In this document: positions 1 to 7,774 of the stretch, one piece after another
How the letters are laid out: every line of letters starts with the position of its first letter
How positions within the stretch are numbered: position 1 is the stretch's first letter
Position numbers and translations under genes: made by a program
Notes under the pieces: generated by a model
Seen by the model: the letters and a program-made list of their open reading frames with translations, nothing else
The model's database searches: none
Told to the model about the DNA's origin: nothing
Assembly: GCA_934141535.1 (NCBI GenBank)
Contig: CAKPCH010000005.1
Coordinates: 1-64,000, forward strand
Reading direction: 5' to 3'
Length of the DNA: 64,000 nucleotides
Origin: an uncultured Bacilli bacterium
GTDB taxonomy: Bacteria; Bacillota_I; Bacilli_A; RF39; UBA660

Positions 1-123
1 AGATGAGTTTTCCCATTCTTTAAGAAGTAAGATCCCTTGAAGACTACAAGGTTGATAGGCTGGAGATGGAAGCGTAGCGATACGTTGAGTTGACCAGTAC
101 TAATAGATCGAGGATTTAATCCT
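1..123 (+). rRNA. rrl: 23S ribosomal RNA, 3' end (partial)
   Basis: The first 123 bases match the conserved 3' end of bacterial 23S rRNA: the GTTGATAGGC and GTACTAATAGATCGAGGATT stretches are near-universal. The gene begins before the window. The exact 3' end is set by analogy with E. coli and may be off by a few bases. A short AT-rich spacer of about 70 bases without a tRNA follows before the 5S gene. Confidence 0.95.
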
Positions 124-192
124 ATATTAATTATTCTTAATTTGATAGATTACACATTATCATGTTTTCAGAGAATTATTTCTCTAATATTT

Positions 193-298
193 ATTGGTGA
201 CGATAGCAAAGAGGATACACCTGTTCCCATCTCGAACACAGAAGTTAAGCTCTTTTACGGCGAAGATAGTGTTAAAGCGAAAATAGCGAGTTGCCAAT
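193..298 (+). rRNA. rrf: 5S ribosomal RNA
   Basis: The 5S hallmark CCCATCTCGAACACAGAAGTTAAG is present in the middle (bases about 226-249). The ends ATTGGT and GCCAAT pair to form helix I, which fixes the boundaries. At about 106 nt it is slightly shorter than most 5S RNAs. It closes the rRNA operon; an intrinsic terminator follows. Confidence 0.93.
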
Positions 299-316
299 TT
301 TTTTTTGTAATTTTTT

Positions 317-348
317 CCTTGAAACAATGGGCTTCAAGGATTTTTTTG
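317..348 (+). terminator. rRNA operon terminator
   Basis: CCTTGAA (317-323) pairs with TTCAAGG (333-339) around a 9-base loop and is followed by a run of seven T residues. It sits directly after 5S rRNA. Confidence 0.85.
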
Positions 349-350
349 TT

Positions 351-379
351 TTGAATATTGCTAAAAATAAGATTATAAT
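351..379 (+). promoter_or_regulatory. Sigma-A type promoter
   Basis: TTGAAT (351-356) and TATAAT (374-379) are separated by exactly 17 bases, 29 bases before the ATG of the next gene. Confidence 0.7.
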
Positions 380-407
380 GTATACTAATTGTAGAAAGGT
401 TGGAATT

Positions 408-1007
408 ATGCAAGATAAAAAATATTTAAATGAAGTATCATATCACAAAACTAGAAATAAGATTGTTTTAATTGGAGTTTTAATTATGGCTGTAGGCTTA
501 TGTATAGGTGGTTTTTTAATATTTAATGGTATATTTAAACCTAATTCTTCTAAAGTTGAAACATTACAAACAAAATTAGAGAATATGAGAAAAGAACTTG
601 AAGATAGTGGTATTGTTTATGATTCTACTGCAAAATATACTGATGGTGATAAGTATACTTTAAAAATAATAACTAATGCTTTAGATCCTAGTTTTGATTA
701 TTGTGCTTTTAGTGAGTATAAAAACAATAGTATTACGAAAAGTTATTGTTCTGCTAAAAACAGTGTTGGTGAATTTGCTTCAACAGGTTCCATTATGCTT
801 GGAGTGTTTATTTGTATTGCTACTTGTATGTTTGCTATACCAATACTTATATCTACAAAAGGTAGAGAACTTATGGCATATTCTACTCAACAAGTTATGC
901 CAGTTGCTAAAGAGACTATGGATGAAGTAGCGCCTACTATTGGTAATACTTTTAAAGAAATAACAAAAGGTATTAAAGAAGGATTAAAAGATGAAGATAA
1001 AAAATAG
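408..1007 (+). CDS. Hypothetical protein with two membrane segments
   Basis: A 199-residue protein whose family I do not recognise. A hydrophobic segment lies at about residues 20-42 and a second at about 128-152. Between them is a roughly 85-residue loop with a short coiled-coil-like stretch (TLQTKLENMRKELEDS) and Cys residues near 106 and 119. The C-terminal tail after the second segment is short and charged (ending in KEGLKDEDKK). The start at 408 is chosen because GAAAGG lies about 10 bases upstream and a 17-spaced promoter precedes it; the reading frame is open further upstream but that stretch runs back into the rRNA terminator. It stands alone between the rRNA operon and the t6A operon, with its own promoter and terminator. 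Confidence 0.75.
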   Translation: MQDKKYLNEVSYHKTRNKIVLIGVLIMAVGLCIGGFLIFNGIFKPNSSKVETLQTKLENMRKELEDSGIVYDSTAKYTDGDKYTLKIITNALDPSFDYCAFSEYKNNSITKSYCSAKNSVGEFASTGSIMLGVFICIATCMFAIPILISTKGRELMAYSTQQVMPVAKETMDEVAPTIGNTFKEITKGIKEGLKDEDKK

Positions 1008-1030
1008 TTACAAAATGTAACTATTTTATT
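1004..1030 (+). terminator. Intrinsic terminator
   Basis: ATAGTTAC (1004-1011) pairs with GTAACTAT (1017-1024), followed by a T-rich tail. The stop codon of the preceding gene is inside the stem. Confidence 0.7.
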
Positions 1031-1111
1031 ATGCTATTTATTACATAATATTTAAGTAATTTTATTATAAAATCAACGATGTAAATAAATTAAAGATTTA
1101 TATTATTTTTA

Positions 1112-1141
1112 TTGAAAATTTTTCTTTATTAATGATATAAT
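1112..1141 (+). promoter_or_regulatory. Promoter of the t6A operon
   Basis: TTGAAA (1112-1117) and TATAAT (1136-1141) are 18 bases apart, immediately before tsaE. The 5' leader would be very short, with GGTGAT as the ribosome site. Confidence 0.6.
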
Positions 1142-1157
1142 AATAATGGTGATTGAA

Positions 1158-1610
1158 ATGGAATATAAAATAACTACAAGAAGTGAAAGAGAAACAATTG
1201 AAATAGCTCAAAATTTTGAATCTGAAAAATTTCCAAATATGATTATTTGCCTAGATGGAGAATTAGGAAGCGGCAAGACAGTATTTACTAAAGGTATAGC
1301 AAATGCACTTGGTATAGATGAAACTATAACTTCCCCAACTTTTACTATTATTAAGGAATACGAATCTGGTGAAATGCCATTGTATCACATGGATGTGTAT
1401 AGACTTGATGGTGTTACTGAAGGTGTTGGAATTGAAGAATATTTTAACAAAGGTGGTATTGTTGTTATTGAATGGGCTAAGACAATAAAAGATATTTTAC
1501 CTGAAGAGAGATTAGAAATAAAATTTAAAATAATTGATGAAAATAAACGTGTTTTAATAATAACTCCTTATGGTAAAAAATATGAAGAGTTATGTGAGGC
1601 AGTTTTATGA
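1158..1610 (+). CDS. tsaE: tRNA t6A biosynthesis ATPase TsaE
   Basis: P-loop ATPase partner of TsaB and TsaD in making N6-threonylcarbamoyladenosine at position 37 of ANN-decoding tRNAs (known for the YjeE/YdiB family). The 150-residue product carries the Walker A motif GELGSGKT at residues 34-41, the family signature TSPTF, and a DVYRL segment. Length is typical. I chose the ATG at 1158 because GGTGAT stands 4-9 bases ahead; an in-frame ATG at 1146 lies just past the -10 box and has no room for a ribosome site. It is the first gene of a tight operon, and its last four bases overlap the start of tsaB. Confidence 0.93.
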   Translation: MEYKITTRSERETIEIAQNFESEKFPNMIICLDGELGSGKTVFTKGIANALGIDETITSPTFTIIKEYESGEMPLYHMDVYRLDGVTEGVGIEEYFNKGGIVVIEWAKTIKDILPEERLEIKFKIIDENKRVLIITPYGKKYEELCEAVL

Positions 1611-2233
1611 AATATTTGTTTATAGATACGTCTACTTCAAATTTAAACGTATCTATTTTAGAAGATAGTAATGTAATATATAGTTATAATAATTTTATTT
1701 TAAGTGATATGGCTTCAAAAATTATGGTTATTATTGATGAGGCATTAACTAAATCAAATCTTTTATTAAATGATATAGATAAGATTTTTGTTGTAAATGG
1801 TCCTGGATCTTTTACAGGAATTAGAGTAGGAGTAACGGTTGCTAAAACAATAGCTTGGGCTTTACAAAAACCTATAATACCTATATCTAGTTTAGAGGTT
1901 ATAGCAACAACTTCTTTTAATACAAAATATTGTATTTCTATGATAGATGCACGACGTGGAAATGTTTTTGCGGGTGTATATGATAATGAATTAAATTGTA
2001 TAGAAGAAGATAAGTTAATTTCATTAGAAAGTATATTATCTAATAAAAATAAAGATTATACTATAATTTCATATGACAATATAGCTGATTCAATTAAACC
2101 TCATATTAATGTTTCTAAAATAATTTTAAAACATAAAAATGATAAACCTTTAGTAGCACATTCTTTAAATCCACATTATTTAAAATTAACAGAAGCAGAG
2201 GAAAATAAATTAAAAAATGATTCGAAAAATTGA
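1607..2233 (+). CDS. tsaB: tRNA t6A biosynthesis protein TsaB
   Basis: ASKHA-fold, catalytically inactive paralogue of TsaD that serves as the dimerising partner in the t6A complex (family knowledge). The 208-residue protein opens with FIDTSTSNLNVSIL and has the TsaB signature NGPGSFTGIRVG at about residues 64-75. Overlap of 4 nt with tsaE (ATGA) implies coupled translation. The end overlaps rimI by 17 nt and terminates in TGA, which shows that TGA is a stop in this genome. Confidence 0.93.
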   Translation: MKYLFIDTSTSNLNVSILEDSNVIYSYNNFILSDMASKIMVIIDEALTKSNLLLNDIDKIFVVNGPGSFTGIRVGVTVAKTIAWALQKPIIPISSLEVIATTSFNTKYCISMIDARRGNVFAGVYDNELNCIEEDKLISLESILSNKNKDYTIISYDNIADSIKPHINVSKIILKHKNDKPLVAHSLNPHYLKLTEAEENKLKNDSKN

Positions 2234-2621
2234 ATTAAATGATATACCTATAGTAAATGAAATGTTGGAAATATTTAATTATAAGATAGATGATAATATT
2301 TTTGATAATGCATTTAGAAATGTTATTTTATATGAAGAAAACGATATTAAAGGTGTATTAGTGTTTGATCTAATATACGATAGAATAGAAATAGATTATA
2401 TATTTGTAAAAGAAGATTTTAGAAGAAAAGGTATTGCTTCTAAACTTCTAAATTATATAGAAAATAATAATACTTTAAAAAATATATCATTAGAGGTTAG
2501 AACTAGTAATACTTCAGCAATTTCTTTTTATAAAAGTAAAGGATTTGAAAAGGTTGCTGTAAGAAAGAATTATTATAATGATGAAGATGGTATTTTAATG
2601 ATAAAAAGGATAAGTGAGTAG
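2217..2621 (+). CDS. rimI: Ribosomal-protein-alanine N-acetyltransferase RimI-like (GNAT)
   Basis: A GNAT acetyltransferase of 134 residues. The acetyl-CoA loop is seen as EDFRRKGIASKLLNYIE, and the C-terminal RTSNTSAISFYKSKGFEKVAVRKNYY is the RimI-type substrate end. By family it would acetylate the N-terminal Ala of ribosomal protein S18, but the true target cannot be read from sequence. It sits inside the tsa operon, as in many Bacillota (ydiD position), overlapping tsaB by 17 nt. Ribosome site AGAGGAAA lies about 12 bases upstream. Confidence 0.88.
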   Translation: MIRKIELNDIPIVNEMLEIFNYKIDDNIFDNAFRNVILYEENDIKGVLVFDLIYDRIEIDYIFVKEDFRRKGIASKLLNYIENNNTLKNISLEVRTSNTSAISFYKSKGFEKVAVRKNYYNDEDGILMIKRISE

Positions 2622-2622
2622 T

Positions 2623-3639
2623 ATGAAAGATACTTATATATTAGGAATAGAAAGTAGTTGTGATGAAACAAGCGTTTCAATAGTAAAAAATGGAACAGAA
2701 GAGGTAGCAACCGTTATATTATCTCAGATGAATACACATGCTTTATATGGTGGAGTAGTTCCTGAAATAGCAAGCCGTATGCACGTTGAAAGTATTACAT
2801 TAGTTATTGAAGAGTGTTTAAAAAAAGCTAGTCTTACAATGGAAGATATAACAGCAATAGCAGTTACTTATGGCCCTGGACTTATAGGTTGCCTATTAAT
2901 AGGAGTGAGTGCTGCTACAACATTATCATATATTTATAATAAACCATTAATACCAGTTCATCATATAGCTGGTCATATATATGCGAATAATTTAGTAAAT
3001 AAAATGGAATTTCCTTTAATAGCGCTCGTTGTTTCTGGAGGGCATACTGAATTAATATATATGGATAGTGATTATTCATTTAAAAAAATAGGTGGAACAC
3101 TTGATGATGCAGTAGGAGAATGTTATGATAAAGTTGCTCGTGTTATAAATGTTCCATATCCAGGAGGACCTTTAGTTGATAAAATGGCTCATGAGGGTAA
3201 AGATACATACAATTTACCATTACCACTTGATGACAATTCATATAATTTTTCATTTAGTGGTATAAAGAGTGCAGTAATTAACTTAGTACATAATGAAACA
3301 CAAAGAGGTAATGAAATAAGAAAAGAAGATATTGCTTGTTCATTTCAAAATAGAGTTGTAGAAATTTTAACTAAAAAAACAATGAAAGCATTAAAAGAAT
3401 ATAAAGTAAAAAATTTAATAATAGCAGGTGGTGTATCTGCAAATAGTGGTATTAGAAGTAAATTTATAGAATTATGTTCAAAAGAAGGTATAAATTTAAC
3501 TATACCGAATATAAAATATTGTACTGATAATGGTGCAATGATAGCAGCTGCTGGGTATTTTGCCTATAAAAAAGGTATTAGAGCAGGTATTGATCTAAAA
3601 GCTAAGGCTACAACTAGTTTATTTGAGAAAAATATATAA
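2623..3639 (+). CDS. tsaD: tRNA N6-adenosine threonylcarbamoyltransferase TsaD
   Basis: Transfers the threonylcarbamoyl group onto A37 of tRNA (family knowledge). At 338 residues it has normal length. Visible features: N-terminal GIESSCDETSVSIV, the metal-binding HIAGH (His114 and His118), VVSGGHTEL, and the C-terminal AGGVSANSGIR and CTDNGAMIA motifs. I prefer the ATG at 2623; a GTG at 2614 is in frame but only three bases from AAGGA. It is the last gene of the tsaE-tsaB-rimI-tsaD operon, and a strong promoter for infC begins directly behind it. Confidence 0.95.
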   Translation: MKDTYILGIESSCDETSVSIVKNGTEEVATVILSQMNTHALYGGVVPEIASRMHVESITLVIEECLKKASLTMEDITAIAVTYGPGLIGCLLIGVSAATTLSYIYNKPLIPVHHIAGHIYANNLVNKMEFPLIALVVSGGHTELIYMDSDYSFKKIGGTLDDAVGECYDKVARVINVPYPGGPLVDKMAHEGKDTYNLPLPLDDNSYNFSFSGIKSAVINLVHNETQRGNEIRKEDIACSFQNRVVEILTKKTMKALKEYKVKNLIIAGGVSANSGIRSKFIELCSKEGINLTIPNIKYCTDNGAMIAAAGYFAYKKGIRAGIDLKAKATTSLFEKNI

Positions 3640-3645
3640 AAACTA

Positions 3646-3674
3646 TTGACAAATAAAGTAAATAAAGGTATAAT
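3646..3674 (+). promoter_or_regulatory. infC operon promoter
   Basis: Consensus TTGACA (3646-3651) and TATAAT (3669-3674) with 17-base spacing, the strongest-looking promoter in the window, as expected for ribosomal protein genes. Confidence 0.85.
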
Positions 3675-3689
3675 CAATACATATGAAAA

Positions 3690-3808
3690 AGGAAAGCGAT
3701 GTATCCACATCCACCCGATTACTTAAGTGATGGGTAAATGCCGATAAATTTTATTTGTAGGTTAAGTGGATACTATTGGTATGCACTTTTTTCATGGTAT
3801 AAGATATT
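3690..3808 (+). promoter_or_regulatory. infC-rpmI-rplT mRNA leader (L20-leader type)
   Basis: About 140 bases of leader separate promoter and infC. GTATCCAC (3701-3708) pairs perfectly with GTGGATAC (3766-3773), enclosing a second hairpin (CCC-ATTAC-TTAA-GTGAT-GGG, 3713-3734). This nested stem arrangement ahead of infC is what L20 autoregulatory leaders look like in Bacillota. I infer L20 binding; a covariance search is needed to name the Rfam family. An ORF reading through it from ATG 3738 is rejected as coding. Confidence 0.6.
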
Positions 3809-3821
3809 GGAGGTGTTTGTT

Positions 3822-4352
3822 ATCGCAAACAAAGAAAGAGATTTGTTTATAAATGAACAAATTCGTGCTAAAGAAGTTATGGTTATAGGCCCAAATGGTG
3901 AACAGTTAGGTATTAAATCACTTAAAGACGCTATCACTTTGTCAACCTATGCAGGTTTTGATCTTGTAATGATTAATCCAAATGGTAATCCACCAGTATG
4001 TAAAGTAATGGATTATAATAAATTTAAATATGAAAACAAGAAAAAACAAAAAGAAAATATAAAAAGACAAAGAGAAGCTAATTTAGAAATGAAAGAATAT
4101 CGTCTTTCTGTAGCAATCGATGTACATGATTTTGATACACGTGTAAAAAACTCAAGTAAATATTTAGAAAAAGGTCATAAGGTAAAAGCTTCTATACGTT
4201 TTAGAGGTAGAGAAATGGCACATACTGAACTTGGAAAAGATGTATTATTAAGATTTGCAGATGCTCTAAAAGATGTAGCTGATATTGAACAAAAACCAGT
4301 TTTAGAGGGCAGAAACATGACTATGATACTTATGCCAAAAAAAGAAAAATAG
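3822..4352 (+). CDS. infC: Translation initiation factor IF-3, AUC start codon
   Basis: Binds the 30S subunit and checks start-codon and initiator-tRNA pairing. The 176-residue product begins ANKERDLFINEQIRAKEV after the initiator and contains the IF3 signatures GLDLVMI-like (GFDLVMINPNGNPPVCKVMDY) and the C-terminal SIRFRGREMAHTELG. GGAGGT (3809-3814) stands seven bases before ATC at 3822; no ATG, GTG or TTG in frame is placed correctly (GTG 3813 overlaps the ribosome site). A non-AUG start is a known autoregulatory feature of infC, since IF3 discriminates against it. First gene of the infC-rpmI-rplT operon. Confidence 0.9.
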   Translation: MANKERDLFINEQIRAKEVMVIGPNGEQLGIKSLKDAITLSTYAGFDLVMINPNGNPPVCKVMDYNKFKYENKKKQKENIKRQREANLEMKEYRLSVAIDVHDFDTRVKNSSKYLEKGHKVKASIRFRGREMAHTELGKDVLLRFADALKDVADIEQKPVLEGRNMTMILMPKKEK

Positions 4353-4362
4353 GAGGAATAAT

Positions 4363-4551
4363 ATGCCAAAAATTAAATCACATAAAGGAACACAAAAAGT
4401 GTTAAATGCAAGAAAAAATGACGTTAAAATAGGTCATCCAGGAACTAGACATAATACTGGTAAAAAGAACACTGCTTCAAATAGAGCAGGAAGAATGGCA
4501 TCTTCATTAAGTAAAGCAGATGCTAATAGATTTAAAAAAGTACAATTTTAA
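4363..4551 (+). CDS. rpmI: 50S ribosomal protein L35
   Basis: A 62-residue basic protein with the L35 pattern MPKIKSHKGTQKVLNARKN and C-terminal RMASSLSKADANRFKKV. Length is typical. It is preceded by AGGAGG and lies between infC and rplT, the universal order of this operon. Confidence 0.95.
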   Translation: MPKIKSHKGTQKVLNARKNDVKIGHPGTRHNTGKKNTASNRAGRMASSLSKADANRFKKVQF

Positions 4552-4570
4552 TTAAATAGGAGGAAAAAAC

Positions 4571-5125
4571 ATGGCAAGAGTTAAAGGTGGAAATATTCAC
4601 AAAAATAGAAGAAACAAAGTTTTAAAATTAGCTAAAGGTTACTTTGGAAGTAAACATAAACTATATAAAACTGCAAAAGAGCAAGTTATGCACTCTTTAA
4701 AATATGCATATAGAGATAGAAAACAAAATAAAAGAGAAATGCGTAAATTATGGATAACTAGAATTAATGCAGCATGTCGTATGAACGATATTAGTTATTC
4801 TAAATTTATTTCAGGATTAAATAAAGCTGGAGTTGCTATTAATAGAAAAATGTTAAGTGAGATAGCTATTGATGATGCTGTAGCATTTACAGGATTAGTA
4901 GCTATAGCTAAAGCAGCTTTAGAAGGTAAGACTGTTAAACAAGAAGTAAAAGCTCCAAAAGCAGAAAAAAGTACAGCTAAAAAAGAAGTAAAAAAAGAAA
5001 CTAAAGAAGAAAAAGAAGATTTATCTAAATTAACAGTTGCTGAATTAAAAAAATTAGCAAAAGAAAAAAATGTTGCTAATTACACAACAATGAAAAAAGC
5101 TGAATTATTAGATGCTTTAAAATAA
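4571..5125 (+). CDS. rplT: 50S ribosomal protein L20 with C-terminal extension
   Basis: Binds 23S rRNA early in 50S assembly and represses its own operon in Bacillota. Residues 1 to about 117 are ordinary L20 ([41 protein letters not shown]). The protein is 184 residues, against about 118 in most bacteria. The extra part is a Lys/Glu-rich linker (about 118-148) and a 34-residue helical end, [20 protein letters not shown], continuing to LLDALK, which resembles the Rho N-terminal/SAP-like fold. The extension is in frame with no sign of a frameshift, so it is probably real; its role is unknown. Confidence 0.94.
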   Translation: MARVKGGNIHKNRRNKVLKLAKGYFGSKHKLYKTAKEQVMHSLKYAYRDRKQNKREMRKLWITRINAACRMNDISYSKFISGLNKAGVAINRKMLSEIAIDDAVAFTGLVAIAKAALEGKTVKQEVKAPKAEKSTAKKEVKKETKEEKEDLSKLTVAELKKLAKEKNVANYTTMKKAELLDALK

Positions 5126-5155
5126 AAAATACACAATTTAAAGTGTATTTTTTTT
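5126..5155. terminator. Bidirectional terminator, rplT / Fic gene
   Basis: AAAATACAC (5126-5134) pairs with GTGTATTTT (5143-5151). T runs flank the hairpin on both strands, so it can end transcription of rplT and of the convergent Fic-family gene. Confidence 0.8.
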
Positions 5156-5953
5156 AGTATCATTATTTTCTAAAATTTCTGAATGTTTTATATCTAGTGT
5201 TACTATAGCATCACATATTTTATAGTAATAAAATTGAATTATATCTTTAAAATCATTATCTCTAATAGCTTTAATTAATACTTTTTTATATTCTTGTCTT
5301 TCTTTAGCAGGAATATATATAGGTGGAATATTTAATAATTTTAATTGTAAATTGAGTAATGATCTAAAAGTTCTTTTATTTCCATCAGCAAATGGTTGTA
5401 ACTTAATTAATTCAACATTTAACTTTATACAATCTTCAATATATCCAAAAATATCACCTTTTTTATATTTCTCTAATATATAATCTTTTTTAGGTATATA
5501 ACTATTGAAAACTTTTTTGGCAATATGTGCAGGAACTACATCAATATTAACATCATTTAAAACAGCAGTGGAATCTCTTAAACATCCACCAAAACTACCA
5601 TCACCACAATGACTAAATAACTTCATATGTATAATTAAAGAAGTAGTAAAAACATTAAATTCATCTTTACTAAAATCAAAATCATTAATATAATCATATG
5701 TGTCTGCAAGTCCTTGTTGTTCTTCTATAGAAAAATTAGGTTCAACTTTAGATTCACAAAGTATATAATTCCTTTTATATAAACTGATAAACTTATTAAA
5801 TGATGGTCTTTCTACTAAGTTTAAATATTCAATTATTATAATCTTAGGTATTCTATCATCTCTTGAATATAATCTATTTTCCATTTTTCTTTTTCTATAT
5901 CCATCAAATAATAATCCTATTATTATTCTATTATCAATTGAGTTATTACCCAT
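5138..5953 (-). CDS. Fic/DOC-family protein with Gln in place of catalytic His
   Basis: A 271-residue Fic-fold protein. Fic enzymes transfer AMP or other phosphate-containing groups onto protein hydroxyls. The core motif reads QPFADGNKRTFR (about residues 185-197) where the family has HPFxxGNxRxxR: the phosphate anchor GNKR and distal Arg are kept but the catalytic His is Gln. Upstream GGCLRDST resembles the flap region. No (S/T)xxxE(G/N) inhibitory motif was obvious. The ATG at 5953 is preferred over a GTG at 5983 because the latter lies inside the promoter. It stands alone, with no antitoxin-like neighbour. It may be inactive as an AMP transferase or have changed chemistry. Confidence 0.8.
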   Translation of the reverse strand: MGNNSIDNRIIIGLLFDGYRKRKMENRLYSRDDRIPKIIIIEYLNLVERPSFNKFISLYKRNYILCESKVEPNFSIEEQQGLADTYDYINDFDFSKDEFNVFTTSLIIHMKLFSHCGDGSFGGCLRDSTAVLNDVNIDVVPAHIAKKVFNSYIPKKDYILEKYKKGDIFGYIEDCIKLNVELIKLQPFADGNKRTFRSLLNLQLKLLNIPPIYIPAKERQEYKKVLIKAIRDNDFKDIIQFYYYKICDAIVTLDIKHSEILENNDTKKNTL

Positions 5954-5973
5954 TCTATCACATCCGTATTCAT

Positions 5974-5984
5974 ATATTAGCACA
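5974..5984 (-). promoter_or_regulatory. Extended -10 promoter of the Fic gene
   Basis: On the minus strand TGTGCTAATAT precedes the gene, the same TGTGCTA-type extended -10 seen at several other promoters here. Confidence 0.5.
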
Positions 5985-6009
5985 TTCTAAAAAAATAAGC
6001 AAATTCCAT

Positions 6010-6038
6010 TTGAAAATAACTTATAAACATGATATACT
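6010..6038 (+). promoter_or_regulatory. Promoter of the small membrane protein gene
   Basis: TTGAAA (6010-6015) and TATACT (6033-6038) with 17-base spacing. Confidence 0.65.
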
Positions 6039-6063
6039 TATTAAGTATGATAGAGGTGGTAAT

Positions 6064-6372
6064 ATGTATATAGATGCTATTATAATTGTAGCACTTATTA
6101 TTTTTGCATTTGGTTGGTTTAGAAAATTTTCTAAAGTTGTATATTCTGTAGCAGTTATAGATATATTTTTAAGATTGCTTCATTATATATCAAAAAATAT
6201 AGGTATAAAAGGTTTTTATCCTTGGGTAAAAAGCATATTTCCAAAATCTATACCAGGATTATTAAGCAATTATATGAGTGGTGTAGTACTTACTGTATTT
6301 ACTTGGATTTATGTTTGTATAATGGTTGTATTTTTGTTTTATATAACAAGAACTTTAATCAGAAAAAAATAA
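6064..6372 (+). CDS. Small integral membrane protein, unknown function
   Basis: A 102-residue protein, family not recognised. Hydrophobic segments are at about residues 2-17 (YIDAIIIVALIIFAFGWF), 25-45 and 75-97, with a central amphipathic part containing GFYPWVKSIFPKSIPG. The C-terminus RTLIRKK is basic, suggesting it faces the cytoplasm. The ATG at 6064 follows GAGGTGGT; the open frame upstream overlaps the divergent Fic promoter and is not used. It lies between the Fic gene and the metK riboswitch with its own promoter. Confidence 0.7.
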   Translation: MYIDAIIIVALIIFAFGWFRKFSKVVYSVAVIDIFLRLLHYISKNIGIKGFYPWVKSIFPKSIPGLLSNYMSGVVLTVFTWIYVCIMVVFLFYITRTLIRKK

Positions 6373-6373
6373 C

Positions 6374-6402
6374 TTGACTTTATAATAATAAAGTATTAAA
6401 AT
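6374..6402 (+). promoter_or_regulatory. metK promoter
   Basis: TTGACT (6374-6379) and TAAAAT (6397-6402), spacing 17, just before the SAM riboswitch. Confidence 0.7.
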
Positions 6403-6424
6403 TAATTTGTAAATAAAAATTTAC

Positions 6425-6526
6425 CTTATTAAGAGTGATGGAGGGAACAGGCCCGATGAAGTCCAGCAACCTATTTAAGTTAGGTGCTAAATCCTGCGAT
6501 ACATTGTATCGAAAGATGAGGATAAT
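6425..6526 (+). promoter_or_regulatory. SAM-I (S-box) riboswitch
   Basis: The conserved S-box core is plain: GATGGAGGGAACAGGCCCGATGA (from 6437), AGCAACC (6465-6471) and GGTGCTAAATCCTGC (6483-6497), then a P4 hairpin CGATAC/GTATCG (6497-6511). P1 is TTATT (6426-6430) with GATAA (6521-6525). By family, SAM binding stabilises the aptamer and lets the downstream terminator form, switching off metK. Confidence 0.95.
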
Positions 6527-6531
6527 CATAT

Positions 6532-6562
6532 GCACATAGATTATTCTATGTGCTTTCTTTTT
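6532..6562 (+). terminator. Riboswitch-controlled terminator before metK
   Basis: GCACATAGA (6532-6540) pairs with TCTATGTGC (6545-6553), followed by a T-rich run. It is the expression platform of the S-box. Confidence 0.88.
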
Positions 6563-6584
6563 AAGGTAAAAAAGGGAGGTAATT

Positions 6585-7730
6585 ATGAAAAAATTATTTA
6601 CATCAGAATCAGTAACTCCTGGACATCCAGATAAGTTATGTGATCAAATTTCAGATAGGATATTAGATGAGTTTATTAGAAAAGATCCTAATTCAAGAGT
6701 AGCATGTGAAGTGTGTGCTAATAAAGATAAAATAGTTGTTATGGGGGAGATTACAAGTAGTGCTGTTGTTGATATAGAAAAAATAGTGCGTGATACAGTA
6801 ATTAATATAGGCTATGATAACGATAAATTAGGTTTTAATGGAAATAACGTTAAAATTGATTTAGACATTAACAAACAATCTCCTGATATAGCACAGGGAG
6901 TCGATAATTCAAGTGATACTAAATCTATTGGAGCTGGTGATCAAGGCATGATGTTTGGATATGCTACAAATGAGACTGAAAACTATATGCCTTATCCACT
7001 TTATATGGCTCATTTATTATCTAAACGATTATATCAAGTATTTAAAGATAAAGAAATTAAATACTTAAGACCAGATGGTAAAACACAAGTAACAGTGCTT
7101 TATGAAGATGATAAACCTAAATATATAGATACAATAGTTATATCAGCACAACATGATCCAATAGATTTAAATATATTAAAAGAAGATATAAAAAAATATG
7201 TAATAGATTATGTAGTTCCTAAAGAAATGATAAATGAAAATACAAAAATATATATAAATCCAACAGGAAGATTTGTAATAGGAGGACCAGTTGGTGATAG
7301 TGGTTTAACAGGAAGAAAAATAATAGTAGATACATATGGAGGAGTTTGTGGCCATGGTGGAGGTGCTTTTAGTGGTAAAGACCCATCAAAAGTTGATAGA
7401 AGTGCTTCATACTATGCAAGATATGTTGCTAAAACAATAGTAGCTGCTAAACTTTGTGATAAAATAGAAATACAAGTAGCATACGCAATAGGAATATCAA
7501 AGCCAGTATCTATATACATAAATACATTTAATACTAATAAAATACCAGAAGAAAAAATATTAAATATAATAAACAAAGTATTTAATTTTGAACCAGAAAA
7601 TATAATACGCGAATTAGATTTAAAAAAACCAATATACCATTTAACCACTTGTTTTGGCCATTTTGGTAAAAATAATTTAAACTATGAAAAATTAGATAAA
7701 GTAGAACTTATAAATTCTTTAAAAGACTAG
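6585..7730 (+). CDS. metK: S-adenosylmethionine synthetase
   Basis: Makes S-adenosylmethionine from methionine and ATP. The 381-residue product shows GHPDK (residues 13-17), [31 protein letters not shown], and [19 protein letters not shown], all hallmarks of MetK. Length is normal. GGGAGG precedes the ATG. Transcription is controlled by the SAM riboswitch upstream, giving product feedback. The gene is monocistronic, bounded by the riboswitch terminator and its own terminator. Confidence 0.97.
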   Translation: MKKLFTSESVTPGHPDKLCDQISDRILDEFIRKDPNSRVACEVCANKDKIVVMGEITSSAVVDIEKIVRDTVINIGYDNDKLGFNGNNVKIDLDINKQSPDIAQGVDNSSDTKSIGAGDQGMMFGYATNETENYMPYPLYMAHLLSKRLYQVFKDKEIKYLRPDGKTQVTVLYEDDKPKYIDTIVISAQHDPIDLNILKEDIKKYVIDYVVPKEMINENTKIYINPTGRFVIGGPVGDSGLTGRKIIVDTYGGVCGHGGGAFSGKDPSKVDRSASYYARYVAKTIVAAKLCDKIEIQVAYAIGISKPVSIYINTFNTNKIPEEKILNIINKVFNFEPENIIRELDLKKPIYHLTTCFGHFGKNNLNYEKLDKVELINSLKD

Positions 7731-7747
7731 AAATACTAGTCTTTTTT
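7721..7747 (+). terminator. metK terminator
   Basis: GACTAG (7725-7730) pairs with CTAGTC (7736-7741) around AAATA, followed by six T residues. Confidence 0.8.
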
Positions 7748-7774
7748 ATGGTAAAATGTATATGGGTGGTAATA

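Noticed and set aside
142..354. ORF across the 23S-5S spacer and 5S gene
   Set aside because: Overlaps conserved rRNA and the terminator; no ribosome site.
3738..3821. N-terminal extension of infC from ATG 3738
   Set aside because: It runs through the structured leader and has no IF3 similarity; the ribosome site is placed for ATC 3822.
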